Shown: one piece after another, positions 8,572 through 16,058 of the stretch
How the letters are laid out: each line of letters opens with the position of its first letter
Numbering within the stretch: position 1 is the stretch's first letter
NCBI GenBank assembly: GCA_031286225.1
Contig: JAITUQ010000026.1
Span: 1-39,362 of the forward strand
Reading direction: 5' to 3'
DNA from: Candidatus Methanorudis spinitermitis
GTDB lineage: Archaea > Methanobacteriota > Methanobacteria > Methanobacteriales > Methanobacteriaceae
Length of the DNA stretch: 39,362 nt
Made by a program: the position numbers and the translations under genes
Notes under the pieces: model-generated
Seen by the model: only the letters and a program-made list of their open reading frames with translations
Databases searched by the model: none
What the model was told of the DNA's origin: nothing

Positions 8572-9436
8572 ATTTTTTAATTGAATCTAATAAAATCCCA
8601 TTTAACATTAAAAAAAGTCCAATAACAACAAAAACAATAGCTATTACTGTTGTTTCAAAATTAATACTTGTTTCATTGATATAATCATTGAAAAGCCAAA
8701 TTCCAGATATAGTTCCAATTAAAAATATTATAAATCCTGGTAATGTAAAATAAATTAGTGGTCTTCTAAGTTCAATATCTTTTATAATTTTTAACAAAAC
8801 TTTCACACCATGGGAGATTGGATTTTTTGTTGAGCTATTAAGATCATATCTAACAGATATGGGAACTTCAATTATTTTCAAGCCATTATCAGCTGCATCA
8901 GAAAGCATTTCACTTTCAATTGCAAAACCTGTTTCTTTCATTTTAAAGTAAGGAATAGCTTTTTTTGAAAATGCTCGAAAACCACTTTGAGAATCTGTAA
9001 TAGCTAATCCTGAAGATATATTAGTTAATTTATCTAAGACTTTTTGACCAACACGGCGATATGATGGAGTATCATCTTCTTCAGATTTTTCTAAATATCT
9101 ACTTCCATTAACAAAATCCGCATTTCCTGATTCAATAGGAGCAATTAGTTTAGGAATCTCATCTGGATTATTTTGTCCATCTCCATCAATAAGAATTATA
9201 ACATCTTCATCATCAATAGCTTGAAATCCTGATTTCAATCCTTGACCTTTACCTAAATTAGTAGGATGTTTTATAACTTCAGCTCCAGCGAGTCTAGCTA
9301 TTTGTGATGTTTTATCAGAACTTCCGTCATCTACAACAATTACTCTATTTACATACTGTAAAGTTCTAAGAATAACACTTCCTAAAGCTACTTCTTCATT
9401 ATATGCTGGAATAATAGCTACTGATTTTATCATCAT
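8552..9436 (-). CDS. Family 2 glycosyltransferase, polyprenyl-phosphate sugar synthase type
   Basis: This 294-residue protein is a GT2 (GT-A fold) enzyme of the dolichol-phosphate mannose/glucose synthase group. N-terminal VAIIPAYNEE binds nucleotide, VIVVDDGSSDKTSQIA follows, and ILIDGDGQNNPDEI contains the metal-binding Asp motif; further on come NGSRYLE and a SQSGFRAFSKKA block. Two hydrophobic segments near residues 230-252 and 262-284 place the C terminus in the membrane. It probably moves a sugar from a nucleotide donor to a lipid phosphate for surface glycans or protein N-glycosylation; the sugar is unknown. AGGA sits just before ATG (a second ATG follows directly). It lies 49 bases after the epimerase gene on the same strand, a likely operon. 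Confidence 0.9.
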   Translation of the reverse strand: MMIKSVAIIPAYNEEVALGSVILRTLQYVNRVIVVDDGSSDKTSQIARLAGAEVIKHPTNLGKGQGLKSGFQAIDDEDVIILIDGDGQNNPDEIPKLIAPIESGNADFVNGSRYLEKSEEDDTPSYRRVGQKVLDKLTNISSGLAITDSQSGFRAFSKKAIPYFKMKETGFAIESEMLSDAADNGLKIIEVPISVRYDLNSSTKNPISHGVKVLLKIIKDIELRRPLIYFTLPGFIIFLIGTISGIWLFNDYINETSINFETTVIAIVFVVIGLFLMLNGILLDSIKKLINEKL

Positions 9437-9485
9437 ATCTTCCTAAACGTTATATCAATATGGAGAACATTTATAAAAATATCAT

Positions 9486-10427
9486 TTATTCTATATTATA
9501 GAATTTTTTCATCCAATTAACAGTTTTTTTTATTCCTTTTTCTGGAGAAACTTTAGGGGAGTGTTTTAAATCTTTAATAGCTTTTGAAAAATCAATTGTT
9601 TTTATTTTTGTTGTGAAATCTTCAGATTCATGATAAGTAACTAGAGAATCATCAAGACCAACTGTATCTAAGACAATGTCTGAATATTCTTTAATATCTT
9701 TTTCCCATTCTTGTTTGCTTCCAACATTATAAGCTTCACCAGGAATAAAGTTATCAGCAATATTTGCAAAAGTAGTGGCAGTATCTTCTACATAATCAAT
9801 AATACGTTTATGACCAATATAAACCTCATATGGTTCTTTGTGAAGAGCTTTATAGATAAATATTGGTATGAATCCTTTATAAGGAGAATATTCTTCATAA
9901 GGTCCATAACAATTTACTGGTCTTACTCGCACTGTTTCTGTTTTAAACATTGTAGCTGAATTCATACACATTAATTCACCAGCCCATTTAGTAATAGCAT
10001 AGTCGTTCATTTGATATGTATCTTTTATAGGATTATTAATCATTACATCTTCACTCATTATGCCTTCATAATCTCCATAAACTTCAGCCGAGGAGAAAAA
10101 TATCATTTTATATCCTAGTTTTTCTTGTAAACGAATCATATGTTTTGTTCCAATCACGTTAGTTTCCCATAAGTTTTCATAATATCCTTCACCATTCCAT
10201 CGCCCATACTCTGCAGCTAGATGATAAACGAAATCAAAATCATCATTTTCTTCAAAAACTCTTTCAATTTGTCGATAGTATCTAACATCAGCTCTTACAT
10301 AATCTTCCCTTTCATTATGTAATAAATCAGTAGCTAAGACTTCATGACCTCTTTTTTTAAGTTCGTTGACAAGATTTGTTCCAATAAATCCTGAACCACC
10401 AGTAACTAAAATTCTTTTAGTTTCCAT
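9486..10427 (-). CDS. NAD-dependent epimerase/dehydratase (extended SDR)
   Basis: This 313-residue extended short-chain dehydrogenase opens with the Rossmann motif ILVTGGSGFIGTNLV. DVRYY and YHLAAEYG follow, then the active-site Ser in FFSSAEVYGDYEG and the Y-x3-K pair in YAITKWAGE. VRPVNCYGPYEEYSPYKG and KRIIDYVEDTA are typical of nucleotide-sugar 4-epimerases and dehydratases. It probably converts a UDP- or GDP-sugar for surface polysaccharide; the exact substrate cannot be read from sequence. The start has a strong AAGGAGA site 8 nt upstream. Its neighbours on the same strand, a GT2 glycosyltransferase, coiled-coil protein and GalU, support a role in glycan supply. Confidence 0.92.
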   Translation of the reverse strand: METKRILVTGGSGFIGTNLVNELKKRGHEVLATDLLHNEREDYVRADVRYYRQIERVFEENDDFDFVYHLAAEYGRWNGEGYYENLWETNVIGTKHMIRLQEKLGYKMIFFSSAEVYGDYEGIMSEDVMINNPIKDTYQMNDYAITKWAGELMCMNSATMFKTETVRVRPVNCYGPYEEYSPYKGFIPIFIYKALHKEPYEVYIGHKRIIDYVEDTATTFANIADNFIPGEAYNVGSKQEWEKDIKEYSDIVLDTVGLDDSLVTYHESEDFTTKIKTIDFSKAIKDLKHSPKVSPEKGIKKTVNWMKKFYNIE

Positions 10428-10733
10428 TTACATTCTCCTTATTGATATGTTAGATACTTATTTTTAATATTATAAGTGTTCATAGTTGATGTTTTAAATG
10501 ATTATTTTTATTATTTTCCATTATAGAAAATCTTTTCAATAGTAATTTAAAATAATTAATATTATTTTATAAATTTTTGTTTAAATGATTCAAATTTTAT
10601 AAAAATTTTTATAAATGAAAAAAATCTTTTTTAAAAAACAATTAAAAATATTATTAAATTAAAAAATAATAATTTTTTGCATTGTTTTAAGGATATTGAT
10701 AAAAATAACTAAAAATTTTAAAGAATTTATAAA
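10428..10733. other. AT-rich intergenic region
   Basis: This 306-base gap holds only A/T-rich DNA, presumably including the minus-strand promoter of the epimerase operon. I see no gene, repeat or hairpin of note. Confidence 0.5.
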
Positions 10734-11225
10734 TTATTTATTTTCGAATTTATTATTATATAATCTCACACTATCGGGTTTTTTGTTCCTAATGAAATCA
10801 AAAAACCCTAGTTTTTCATAACCATCAATAATATTTTTTAGCATAGCTATTTCTTCTTTTGAATCATCAAGAAGCTTTTTCGTAATGTTAATACGATGCT
10901 CTGCCTTTTGAATTTTTTCTTTTAAATCATTAGACTTTTGAAGTTTCAAATCTAATTTCATAAGTTCCAATTGATGAATTTTTTCTAGTAATTCGTTTTT
11001 TTCATTAATAATAAGTGAAATCTTTTGTTCGCATTGCTTTTCTTTGTTTATTTGAAAATTCAAGGTTTTTTTAGATTTTTCTAATTCTTTATTTTTTTTA
11101 TTTAACTTTTTTTTTAGTGATTTAACTTCTTCAAAATTGTTTTTTTCTTTTAAAACTATGCTTGTTTTATTAATATAATCTTTTGTTTTTGATTTTTCTT
11201 TGATAATTTTATCTTTTTCATTCAT
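10734..11225 (-). CDS. Coiled-coil protein of unknown function
   Basis: This 163-residue protein is about 30 percent Lys and Glu, and residues 20-135 form a nearly continuous heptad pattern of Leu/Ile (KKLNKKNKELEKSKK, IINEKNELLEKIHQLELMK). It should be a long coiled coil. A short globular tail, YEKLGFFDFIRNKKPDS, ends the protein. There is no signal peptide or membrane span. Start ATG at 11225 has a weak GTGAT upstream. It lies between galU and the epimerase gene on the same strand but with gaps of 261 and 306 bases, so co-transcription is uncertain. Function is unknown. Confidence 0.75.
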   Translation of the reverse strand: MNEKDKIIKEKSKTKDYINKTSIVLKEKNNFEEVKSLKKKLNKKNKELEKSKKTLNFQINKEKQCEQKISLIINEKNELLEKIHQLELMKLDLKLQKSNDLKEKIQKAEHRINITKKLLDDSKEEIAMLKNIIDGYEKLGFFDFIRNKKPDSVRLYNNKFENK

Positions 11226-11350
11226 TAATTATCACATTAATTAGCTATTATTAATTTCCATTTAAATAAAGAGATTTTCCTTATTTTTTTAAGATTTTGA
11301 TAGAAATGAAAGTTTTTTTTATTTTATTTGGCATGTTTCATAAGCTTTTT

Positions 11351-11463
11351 TGTTTGATTGAAAGACCTTTATTTATTTAATGCGTTTTAGACATGTTGTT
11401 TTATTTGATTGAAAGTTTTTTTTTGTTTATGGTTTTTTATGAGTTGTTTTATTTGATTGAAAG
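11351..11463. repeat. 48-bp direct repeat downstream of galU
   Basis: GTTGTTTTATTTGATTGAAAG occurs at 11395-11415 and 11443-11463, each followed by a T8-10 run. A shorter relative, TTTGATTGAAAG, ends at 11364. The array sits just after the galU stop on its 3' side. Runs are T on the + strand, so they would not act as U-tract terminators for galU. Confidence 0.7.
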
Positions 11464-11486
11464 TTTTTTTTAATATACATTATATA

Positions 11487-12341
11487 TCATTTATATTTTT
11501 CTAAAACATCCTTTAAATATTTTAATAATTCTTTGTTAGCTTTTTCATCATCCATTGCAAATTCAATAGAAGTTTTTAGCCATTCAATTCTATTACCAAT
11601 ATCATATGTTTTCCCTTGAAAAACTTGACCATAGATATTGTTTAATTTTGCCATAGCATCAGTTAATTGAATTTCTCCTCCAAAACCAGGTTTTGTTTCT
11701 GATATATGATCAAAAATTTCAGCTTCCAAAAAATATCTTCCCATAATAGCTAAATTAGAAGGTGCTTTATCAACAGATGGTTTTTCAACCAATTTTTCTA
11801 TTTTATAAATATTCTTTTCAATTTCATTACCTTTAATAATACCATATCTTTCTACTTTTTCAGAAGGTACTGCTTCAACAGCTATTGAGGAAGCATCAAA
11901 CTTGTTATAAACATCGATTAATTGTTTTATACAGGGAATATTAGCTTTTGTTATTGTATCTCCTAACATAACAGCAAAAGGTTCATCACCAACATGTTTT
12001 TTAGCACAATAAATTGCATCTCCAAGTCCTTTTTGCTTTTTTTGCCGTACATAATAAATATTAGCTAGATCAGATATCTCTTTTACTTCTTTTAAGTAAT
12101 CTTCTTTTCCATTTTCTTGTAAACTATATTCTAATTCAAAAGATCTATCAAAGTGATCTTCAATTGATCTTTTACCTTTACCTGTAATGATTAATATATC
12201 ATCTATGCCTGAAGCTACTGCTTCTTCAATAACATATTGGATAGTAGGTTTATCAAAAACAGGTAACATTTCTTTTGGCTGAGCTTTTGTTGCTGGTAAA
12301 AATCTTGTTCCTAGTCCTGCTGCAGGTACAACTGCTTTCAT
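11487..12341 (-). CDS. galU: UTP-glucose-1-phosphate uridylyltransferase
   Basis: This 284-residue enzyme makes UDP-glucose from UTP and glucose-1-phosphate. It begins directly with the nucleotide-binding signature AVVPAAGLGTRFLPATKAQP and EMLPVFDKPTIQYV. QKGLGDAIYCAK, FAVMLGDTI (uridine/Mg site), IEKLVEKPS and GFGGEIQLTDAM are all family blocks, and the length is typical of prokaryotic GalU. AGGTGC lies 6 nt before the ATG. Together with the epimerase and glycosyltransferase to its left on the same strand, it probably supplies activated sugars for cell-surface glycans. Confidence 0.96.
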   Translation of the reverse strand: MKAVVPAAGLGTRFLPATKAQPKEMLPVFDKPTIQYVIEEAVASGIDDILIITGKGKRSIEDHFDRSFELEYSLQENGKEDYLKEVKEISDLANIYYVRQKKQKGLGDAIYCAKKHVGDEPFAVMLGDTITKANIPCIKQLIDVYNKFDASSIAVEAVPSEKVERYGIIKGNEIEKNIYKIEKLVEKPSVDKAPSNLAIMGRYFLEAEIFDHISETKPGFGGEIQLTDAMAKLNNIYGQVFQGKTYDIGNRIEWLKTSIEFAMDDEKANKELLKYLKDVLEKYK

Positions 12342-13071
12342 TTTAGCACCTTATTCTATTTTATCAAATAATAATCTTTGATTTTTTAATATCAGTTCCA
12401 TAATTAAAAAAAATAATATATTTATCAAAAATTATTCCATACTTTATAAAAATTACTAATAATTAAATAAACTCAAATGATATTAATAAAATATATTAGA
12501 ATTAATAATATTTAAATTCTGATATTAAGGATAATAATAAAAAACTAGAAAATATTTAAAGAAAGATTATTAGCTATTAATATTCTTATAGAATTACTTT
12601 AAAAAAGAGTAGTCAGAATAATAAAAATCAGTAGTAGCTATGATGAGAGAAGTCTTAGCTAGAACTTGATTTTTATATTCATTTTAACTTTTAAATAATT
12701 ATTATTAAAACTTGACTTTTGAATTAATATCTTAATTGAATATAAATCTTTACATAATAATAGATGAGAGAATTCTATGTTTATGAATTGTTTATAAATC
12801 ATTTAAGACTATAATTTCTAGCATAAGTTTAAATATATAGTCATTTATCAGTTCCAGTAATTTCAAGTGCTTAATCCTATTGGTTGCTGAATGATCCATA
12901 ATTTTTTTATTGACACTGAAATTTAGAACACTTGAAATATTAGTTATAATTATTGCATATATATGCATTAGTAATTTACCACAACTACTATATATATTTA
13001 TCTGATTTCTGGAAATTTTGAAATATTGATTAAGAATCTTGAATTTTTACAGTGAATCTTACTAAAAATAT
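12342..13071. other. Long intergenic region
   Basis: This 730-base gap contains the galU promoter region and one marginal 58-codon ORF (12792-12968, listed). TATCAGTTCCA occurs twice (about 12393 and 12847). A perfect 10-bp inverted repeat, ATTTCAAGTG/CACTTGAAAT, spans 12860-12938. The stretch 12845-12910 is noticeably less AT-rich than the rest. Confidence 0.5.
12792..12968 (-). CDS. Possible 58-residue ORF or gene remnant
   Basis: An ATG at 12966-12968 opens a 58-codon frame ending TAA at 12792-12794. The product would start MHIYAIIITNISSV, continue through KKIMDHSATNRIKHLKLLEL and end LEIIVLNDL. Only a weak GGT precedes the start. The central part looks protein-like and less AT-rich than surrounding DNA. 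A 10-bp inverted repeat lies inside. I do not recognise it. It could be the tail of a lost gene. Confidence 0.25.
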   Translation of the reverse strand: MHIYAIIITNISSVLNFSVNKKIMDHSATNRIKHLKLLELINDYIFKLMLEIIVLNDL

Positions 13072-13683
13072 TTAGATATTTGAATTATCTAAATTTAAAT
13101 ATGTTTTTTCTTGGCTAATAACCTTTACTTTTTTGTTGAGTTTTTCAAAAAAAGGAATTATAGACTTGTTTTTGTCAATAGCTACTTTATAATAAATTTT
13201 TTCTTCAAAATTCTTATTTAAAATATAAATTTTATAATTTCTAATTTCACTATCAACAAATTTCATACTTTCATAGTCAAAAATAATTTTATAAATTATA
13301 TAAGGTTTCATTTCAACAATTTCAGCAATAGCTAATACTTCAAGAACTGATTTACTGTAAGCTCTTACTAAACCACTAGAACCAAGTTTAATACCTCCAA
13401 AATATCTAGTTACAATAGCTACTATATTTTTTAAATCATTTTTTTTTAAAATATTTAATATTGGTTTTCCAGCAGTTCCACTTGGTTCTCCATCATCATC
13501 ATATCCTTCACCATCAAGAGTTATATATGCAGAACAGTTGTGTGTTCCATCATAATACTCATTTTTCACCTCTTGAATTATTTTTTTAGCTTCAATTGAA
13601 CTATTTGCATAAAATATTCTACATATAAACTGGGACTTTTTTATAGTTAAATCAGCTTGAAATGATTTAGCTATTGTTTTCAT
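13072..13683 (-). CDS. YigZ/IMPACT family protein (UPF0029)
   Basis: This 203-residue protein has the full UPF0029 N-terminal domain: KKSQFICRIFYANSSIEAK, THNCSAYI, then the signature DDDGEPSGTAGKPIL and VTRYFGGIKLGSSGLVRAYS. The last 75 residues form the usual ferredoxin-like second domain (DYESMKFVDSEIRNY). Bacterial YigZ and eukaryotic IMPACT belong here; IMPACT modulates Gcn2 signalling, but prokaryotic function is unsettled. Length matches YigZ (about 205). GAGGG lies before the ATG. It is divergent from the small membrane protein gene at 13853. Confidence 0.92.
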   Translation of the reverse strand: MKTIAKSFQADLTIKKSQFICRIFYANSSIEAKKIIQEVKNEYYDGTHNCSAYITLDGEGYDDDGEPSGTAGKPILNILKKNDLKNIVAIVTRYFGGIKLGSSGLVRAYSKSVLEVLAIAEIVEMKPYIIYKIIFDYESMKFVDSEIRNYKIYILNKNFEEKIYYKVAIDKNKSIIPFFEKLNKKVKVISQEKTYLNLDNSNI

Positions 13684-13852
13684 ATCTACCCTCTATATTT
13701 AATAAATATTAAATTGATTAAATCTCTCTTATAAAAGTCAGAATTTTAAAATTTTTCAAACATAAATATAAATAAAATTAATTTAATATTAATATTGTTT
13801 ATTTTTATTATTAATATTTTTAGATATTATTAAATGATTATATGGTGATTTT

Positions 13853-14068
13853 TTGGAGAATGAAAATAAATCTGCAAAAGTTTTAGTTACTTTTTTAATA
13901 GCTATTTTTGCTTTTGGAATAAGTAATTGTATAGTTTTATTGTTAAATGGATTTATTGTCTTTGACTTATTCAATCCTACAGAAGATACTAATGATTCTT
14001 TAAATATTTTTGACCCTAATAAAAACACCTCACCTCAAAATTACCAAAATAATTCTAATACTAAATAA
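13853..14068 (+). CDS. Small single-span membrane protein, TTG start, perhaps truncated
   Basis: This 71-residue product starts at TTG, supported by GGTGAT at 13844-13849 with 3 nt spacing (complementary to the 16S 3' end). Residues 9-37 form one hydrophobic helix (LVTFLIAIFAFGISNCIVLLL) and the rest is a polar Asn/Asp/Pro tail likely outside the cell. The family is not recognised. After its stop, two other frames continue with similar polar, protein-like residues (see 14069-14348), so the gene may be the N-terminal stub of a longer frameshifted gene. An antisense open frame over the same bases has no good start and is rejected. Confidence 0.5.
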   Translation: MENENKSAKVLVTFLIAIFAFGISNCIVLLLNGFIVFDLFNPTEDTNDSLNIFDPNKNTSPQNYQNNSNTK

Positions 14069-14348
14069 TGGATATAGTAATGGTAATTATTAATAATAAG
14101 AGTAATAATTAGTATAATGGTTCTCTCACAGAGTCTGAACCTTCACAAGATAACTCACAACAGAAACAAATAATCAAAACTAGTTTTATTTGAACATTTA
14201 GTTAATAATACATCAAATTTAAATAGGCTATTAAACTAAAATGCCTATTAAACTTAAACATCTAAAAAACAATGAATAAATTACTATTTTTAAAATTGAT
14301 GATGATTCAGATAAATACAATTTAAAATACGATTTATTTTTGTTTTAA
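14069..14348 (+). pseudogene. Decayed coding sequence after the small membrane gene
   Basis: Three frames carry protein-like pieces in succession: NGYSNGNY directly after the stop, then NNKSNN, stop, YNGSLTESEPSQDNSQQKQ (about 14090-14180), then MPIKLKHLKNNE (14241-14276), TAA, ITIFKIDDDSDKYNLKYDLF (to 14348). The polar Asn/Gln/Ser bias continues that of the preceding tail. This suggests a longer ancestral gene with frameshifts and stops. The remaining bases to 14451 hold the promoter and an AGGTTG site of the next gene. Confidence 0.35.
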
Positions 14349-14451
14349 TTTTTTAAAAAACTTTTTTTCTTTAAATAATGGTTGTTTTAATTAGAATCAT
14401 GTTGAGGCAGGAGTTATCTATTAAAAATTAAATTTTTCATAGGTTGTTAAA

Positions 14452-15387
14452 ATGTATAATGATGGAGAAGATTTAAATACTGAAAGAGTATATAAACGAA
14501 AAAGAAAGAGATGGGAACGTTTTGATGGATATAAAGTTAAGGGAATACCTTCTTTTCAAAAACTTATTCCTTATCTAATGAGAACTCGTGATGCTTCAAC
14601 AAATTATTTTGAGGTAACTTATGATATTGGTGAAGTTATAAAATATTTAAATGAAAAAAATAGGAATTTGGAAGAAAATATTGATTCAAATAACCTTATA
14701 AACCATTATACTTACACTTTATTTTTTATAACTTTGATAGTTAGGATATTGGCACTTAGACCTCATTTAAATAGATTTGTTTCTAGGAAAAATATATATC
14801 AAAGACATAACATTGAAATTGCTTTTGTGGTAAAAAAAGAATTTTCTGATGAAGGTGAAGAATCAACAGCTGTGGAAAATTTTGAAAGAGATTCTAATAT
14901 AGATGATGTTAGATATAAACTTCATGATTCTATTAAAAATGTGAAAAAAACTATCGATGATAATACTGGGGATTTTGTAGATACCTTGATGAAGTTTCCT
15001 AATTTTATAGTTAGGTTTGTTGTTTGGATTTTTGATGCCCTAATATTTATTGGGTATTGCCCAGCTATTTTGAGAAAAATAGATTCTATGCAATGTTCTG
15101 TTATGTTTTCAAATGTTGGTAGCATTGGCTTAAAAGGAGCACCTCATCATCATTTATATGATAGGGGAACATGCTCTCTTCTTGTTAGTGTAGGTAGTAT
15201 TAGAAAAGAAAAATATTTAACTGATAATGGTGTTGAAGAAAAAGATGTAGTTGATTTTAAGATTTCTATGGATGAAAGAATAGCTGATGGGTTTTACTTT
15301 GTTAAAACATTCGATATTTTACAAAAAATTTTGCAAAACCCTCAACAACTTGATAATCGTTTAAAAGAAGTTCCAATAGATGAATAA
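14452..15387 (+). CDS. Stand-alone E2/CAT-fold acyltransferase-like protein lacking the catalytic His
   Basis: This 311-residue protein resembles the catalytic domain of 2-oxoacid dehydrogenase E2 and chloramphenicol acetyltransferase. Matching blocks are RDASTNYFEVTYDIGEV, a helix LRPHLNRFVSRKNIY, MFSNVGSIGLKGAPHHHLYD with SLLVSVGSIRKEK, and SMDERIADGFYFVKTFDILQ at residues 272-291, which aligns with the HxxxDG active site. The His position is Glu275, while Asp279 and Gly280 remain. No lipoyl or peripheral-subunit-binding domain is present, and no E1 or E3 gene is near. Residues 188-205 are hydrophobic. Acyl transfer is therefore doubtful; a structural, binding or altered-chemistry role is possible. 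AGGTTG lies before the ATG. Confidence 0.75.
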   Translation: MYNDGEDLNTERVYKRKRKRWERFDGYKVKGIPSFQKLIPYLMRTRDASTNYFEVTYDIGEVIKYLNEKNRNLEENIDSNNLINHYTYTLFFITLIVRILALRPHLNRFVSRKNIYQRHNIEIAFVVKKEFSDEGEESTAVENFERDSNIDDVRYKLHDSIKNVKKTIDDNTGDFVDTLMKFPNFIVRFVVWIFDALIFIGYCPAILRKIDSMQCSVMFSNVGSIGLKGAPHHHLYDRGTCSLLVSVGSIRKEKYLTDNGVEEKDVVDFKISMDERIADGFYFVKTFDILQKILQNPQQLDNRLKEVPIDE

Positions 15388-15875
15388 TCTTTATTAAGTA
15401 GAGAGTATTGTTTTATTATATTAAATCATTTTTTTTTAATATTTTATAATAATTAATATTTTTTTATACTTTATCATTTTTTTTAAAATATTTTAATTTA
15501 TAAAATTTGAAAGAGAAAATTATTTTAGAAATTTTCCGTATTTAGAGTTTTATTTAATTGGAAACTTTAACTTTTTTTTTTTTTTTTTTAAATGAATATT
15601 CAATTTAAAAAATCTCAAAAGTATAAAAGTTAATTGATTAACAAAACTCATATTAAAATTTATTTCTTTTTTTCCTTATTATATATTCATTTTCCATAAT
15701 TAATCATGTTAAAATAAGAGTTTTAAATATTTTGCCAATGTTAACAATATTTATTCTAATTTATTCATGATTTTGTGGTTGTAATCTATGTTCGAGCTTA
15801 TTCTAGCTTTATTTTAATAAAAAAATATTTTTAAATCGAAACGTTTATATATTCAAAAAATATATTTAATAAATA

Positions 15876-15901
15876 GGTTTGAAATATTTTTGTTTCAAAC
15901 C
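15876..15901 (-). terminator. Perfect 9-bp hairpin, possible minus-strand terminator
   Basis: GGTTTGAAA and TTTCAAACC are perfectly complementary around an 8-nt loop. On the minus strand the hairpin is followed by a T-rich stretch with a T6 run. It lies about 160 bases past the stop of the giant helicase gene and overlaps the end of the micro-ORF at 15895-15933. Terminator function is inferred from shape. Confidence 0.4.
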
Positions 15902-15933
15902 AAACAGGAAATAATTTTTAGTTCATCATACAT
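15895..15933 (-). CDS. 12-codon micro-ORF with strong ribosome-binding site
   Basis: On the minus strand GGGGGTGA (15936-15943) stands 2 nt before ATG, a near-perfect match to the archaeal anti-Shine-Dalgarno. The frame encodes MYDELKIISCLV and ends TGA inside the first arm of the hairpin at 15876-15901. It could be a real small peptide, a leader, or the start of a broken gene. Confidence 0.3.
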   Translation of the reverse strand: MYDELKIISCLV

Positions 15934-16007
15934 ATTCACCCCCTTAAATCGTATGTTTTTTTTAAAAAGTAAATCTAAAATTATTTTTAAACTAAAGTTA
16001 TTTCCTG
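15905..16007. repeat. 18-19-bp inverted repeat with 66-nt spacer
   Basis: CAGGAAATAATTTTTAGTT (15905-15923) is the reverse complement of AACTAAAGTTATTTCCTG (15990-16007) apart from one mismatch and one extra base. The spacer contains the CACCCCC and start codon of the micro-ORF. Confidence 0.6.
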
Positions 16008-16058
16008 TATAATTATTATCCTAAACACAATTTTTTATTCTAAATACAATTTTTTGCT

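Larger units (their letters stand above)
15388..16058. other. Intergenic region with hairpins
   Basis: This 671-base gap starts with T-rich DNA after the E2-like gene, including an 18-T run at 15572-15589 that could end its transcript. The right part holds two inverted repeats and a micro-ORF with a strong ribosome-binding site (listed separately), and a 19-bp tandem repeat CTAAA(C/T)ACAATTTTTT at 16021 and 16040 next to the helicase stop codon. No larger gene is seen. Confidence 0.6.

Noticed and set aside
9711..9959. 82-codon frame inside the epimerase gene
   Set aside because: Antisense shadow of a well-recognised SDR gene.
11351..11486. T-runs after galU as its terminator
   Set aside because: galU is on the minus strand, where these are A-runs, the wrong polarity for a U-tract terminator.
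12860..12938. Inverted repeat ATTTCAAGTG/CACTTGAAAT as insertion-sequence ends
   Set aside because: Only 59 bases between the arms, no transposase piece and no match to the ends of the element at 37926.
13789..14028. 79-codon antisense frame over the small membrane gene
   Set aside because: No ribosome-binding site, while the opposite strand has GGTGAT before TTG and a clear membrane helix.
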